In this document: in pieces, positions 4,870 through 5,824 of the stretch
Layout: every line of letters begins with the position of its first letter
Position numbering within the stretch: position 1 is the first letter of the stretch
DNA from: Nitrospirota bacterium
GTDB lineage: Bacteria > Nitrospinota_A > UBA7883
Direction of reading: 5' to 3'
NCBI GenBank assembly: GCA_011052055.1
Contig: DRJW01000159.1
Span: forward strand, 1-5,824
Length of the DNA: 5,824 bases
Notes under the pieces: model-generated
What the model was told of the DNA's origin: nothing
Databases searched by the model: none
Seen by the model: only the letters and a program-made list of their open reading frames with translations
Position numbers and translations under genes: made by a program

Positions 4870-5824
4870 TCATCGGTTTTTCAGGAGGGTGTATAGCGGC
4901 GATTGATAAATCGATCCGTTATAAAAAGTCACGATCCCGTAAGTGTCGTCCGGGTGGATGCCATTGGCGGTCAAATGCCCAGCGACGTAGGTATACCAGT
5001 AGATTCGCTCCGGGTTAAGAGACTTGTTTATGTAAGCCGTTACTGTTTTAAAATAAGACTCCTGGTTTGATTGCCCCTTTTTACCCGTTTCCGTAACCCA
5101 TACTCTCATCCCGGCATTCTTCACCATGTTGCCGCCTAAAGCGCTAAGCTCAGGATCGAGTTCGGAATAATAGTGGAAGTTCAAAACATCCGCCCACTGG
5201 CTAAGCCCCATGTCGATTAATTTCTGCGTCCAGTTCCAATTGTCCACCCCACCCAAAACAATGCTCGTCGTGGCGGCTGATACGACAGTGGCCGACGGTT
5301 CGATTGATCTTATGGCTGTGGACGCCCGTTTTAAAAGGTCGAAGTAGTCTCCAGGGCTTCCATCCAGAGAATTATAAGTAAGGTCGTCCGGCTCGTTCCA
5401 GACTTCCCAATTTTTCACAACGCCTTTGTAGCGCTTTACCACAGGTTTGACATAGTTGTTTATATAGATCGATTTCCAGTCCGGATTCCCCCTCAGCCAG
5501 TTCGGGACGTAAGCCAGAATCGCGACGATATCCAGCCCGGCGTTATCAGCGGCGTTTATATATTTGTCGAACCGGGAAAAATCACGCCCTGAGTAGGCAG
5601 AGGCCATATAGTTTTCGTCAAATGACAAGTCCATTCTTACGTAGTTGACACCCAGCGACTTTATGTCCGCCATCTGGTTGGGCAGACTGCCTACAACAGT
5701 GTTATAGGGAAACATAGACATGCCGATCTTGTTGTATGGAACCTCCGCGCCGCCAACCAGAACAGTCTTTACAGCGTTCTCGCATCCTGTGTAGGCGAAG
5801 AGTGTGATAAAAAGGAATAGATGA
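4870..5824 (-). CDS. Clan GH-A glycoside hydrolase lipoprotein, GH39/PslG-like (5' partial)
   Basis: The minus-strand frame runs from a TGA at 4870-4872 to the window edge, giving 317 visible residues; the start codon lies outside. The first 13 residues are a hydrophobic lipoprotein signal, and Cys14 starts the mature protein. The rest is a single (beta/alpha)8 barrel: NKIGMSMF (strand 1), LGVNYVRMDLSF (2), LDIVAILAYVPNWL (3), NWEVWNEPDD (4), ATVVSAATTS (5), ADVLNFHYY (6), MRVWVTETGKKG (7) and ERIYWYTYV (8). The acid/base Glu144 (codon 5392-5394, in NEP) and the nucleophile Glu245 (codon 5089-5091, in VTETG) are both present, so a retaining hydrolase is expected. Strand wording resembles GH39 and PslG-like enzymes; GH5 is an alternative. 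The substrate is probably an envelope or extracellular polysaccharide, which cannot be specified. The gene is convergent with the MscS gene. Confidence 0.82.
   Translation of the reverse strand, partial: HLFLFITLFAYTGCENAVKTVLVGGAEVPYNKIGMSMFPYNTVVGSLPNQMADIKSLGVNYVRMDLSFDENYMASAYSGRDFSRFDKYINAADNAGLDIVAILAYVPNWLRGNPDWKSIYINNYVKPVVKRYKGVVKNWEVWNEPDDLTYNSLDGSPGDYFDLLKRASTAIRSIEPSATVVSAATTSIVLGGVDNWNWTQKLIDMGLSQWADVLNFHYYSELDPELSALGGNMVKNAGMRVWVTETGKKGQSNQESYFKTVTAYINKSLNPERIYWYTYVAGHLTANGIHPDDTYGIVTFYNGSIYQSPLYTLLKNR
5782..5823 (-). other. Lipoprotein signal peptide and lipobox of the glycoside hydrolase
   Basis: Read on the minus strand from 5823, the codons give HLFLFITLFAYTGC and then ENAVK. 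This is the hydrophobic core of a signal peptide ending in Thr-Gly-Cys, a type II (lipobox) cleavage site with Cys at 5782-5784. Tyr at -3 is less usual than Leu, so the site is good but not perfect. The positively charged n-region and Met must lie a few codons right of the window. No in-frame ATG, GTG or TTG exists between 5722 and 5823. Confidence 0.72.

Noticed and set aside
4830..5018. 62-codon plus-strand open frame
   Set aside because: It overlaps the 3' end of the glycoside hydrolase on the opposite strand, is low in hydrophobic content, and resembles no family.

Overview
The window is a piece of a Gram-negative bacterial chromosome. The sequence does not name the species. The left two thirds carry a same-strand fatty-acid beta-oxidation operon. 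It holds the 3' end of a FadE-type acyl-CoA dehydrogenase (1-267), a FadI-type 3-ketoacyl-CoA thiolase (264-1571), a FadJ/FadB-type hydratase/3-hydroxyacyl-CoA dehydrogenase (1579-3612) and a YciA-type acyl-CoA thioesterase (3609-3995). Two of the three junctions are 4-base ATGA overlaps and the third is a 7-base gap, so the genes are very likely co-transcribed and translationally coupled. Together they encode the dehydrogenation, hydration, second oxidation and thiolysis steps of the cycle, plus an enzyme that can hydrolyse acyl-CoA and release CoA. The operon promoter and most of fadE lie left of the window.

After a 142-base spacer (3996-4137) comes a separate short gene for a minimal MscS-type mechanosensitive channel (4138-4632). 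The spacer holds a candidate sigma70-like promoter, an 8-base inverted repeat, and a short open frame that may be a C-terminal extension of the thioesterase in another frame or nothing at all.

The convergent gap 4633-4869 has no convincing gene. It holds a 58-base two-hairpin palindromic element (4694-4751) of the dispersed intergenic type, followed by a degenerate array of a TTGCGGTCGGGGCG motif (4755-4846).

The right end, on the minus strand, encodes a clan GH-A glycoside hydrolase resembling the GH39/PslG group (4870 to beyond 5824). Its reading frame continues to the window edge through a lipoprotein signal peptide, so the first ATG inside the window is internal and the true start lies just outside. 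The lipobox supports a Gram-negative-style envelope lipoprotein acting on an extracytoplasmic polysaccharide.

The genes are mostly recognisable families. No clearly novel multi-gene system is visible. The least explained parts are the repeats in the convergent gap, the open frame behind the thioesterase, and the unusually small MscS channel.
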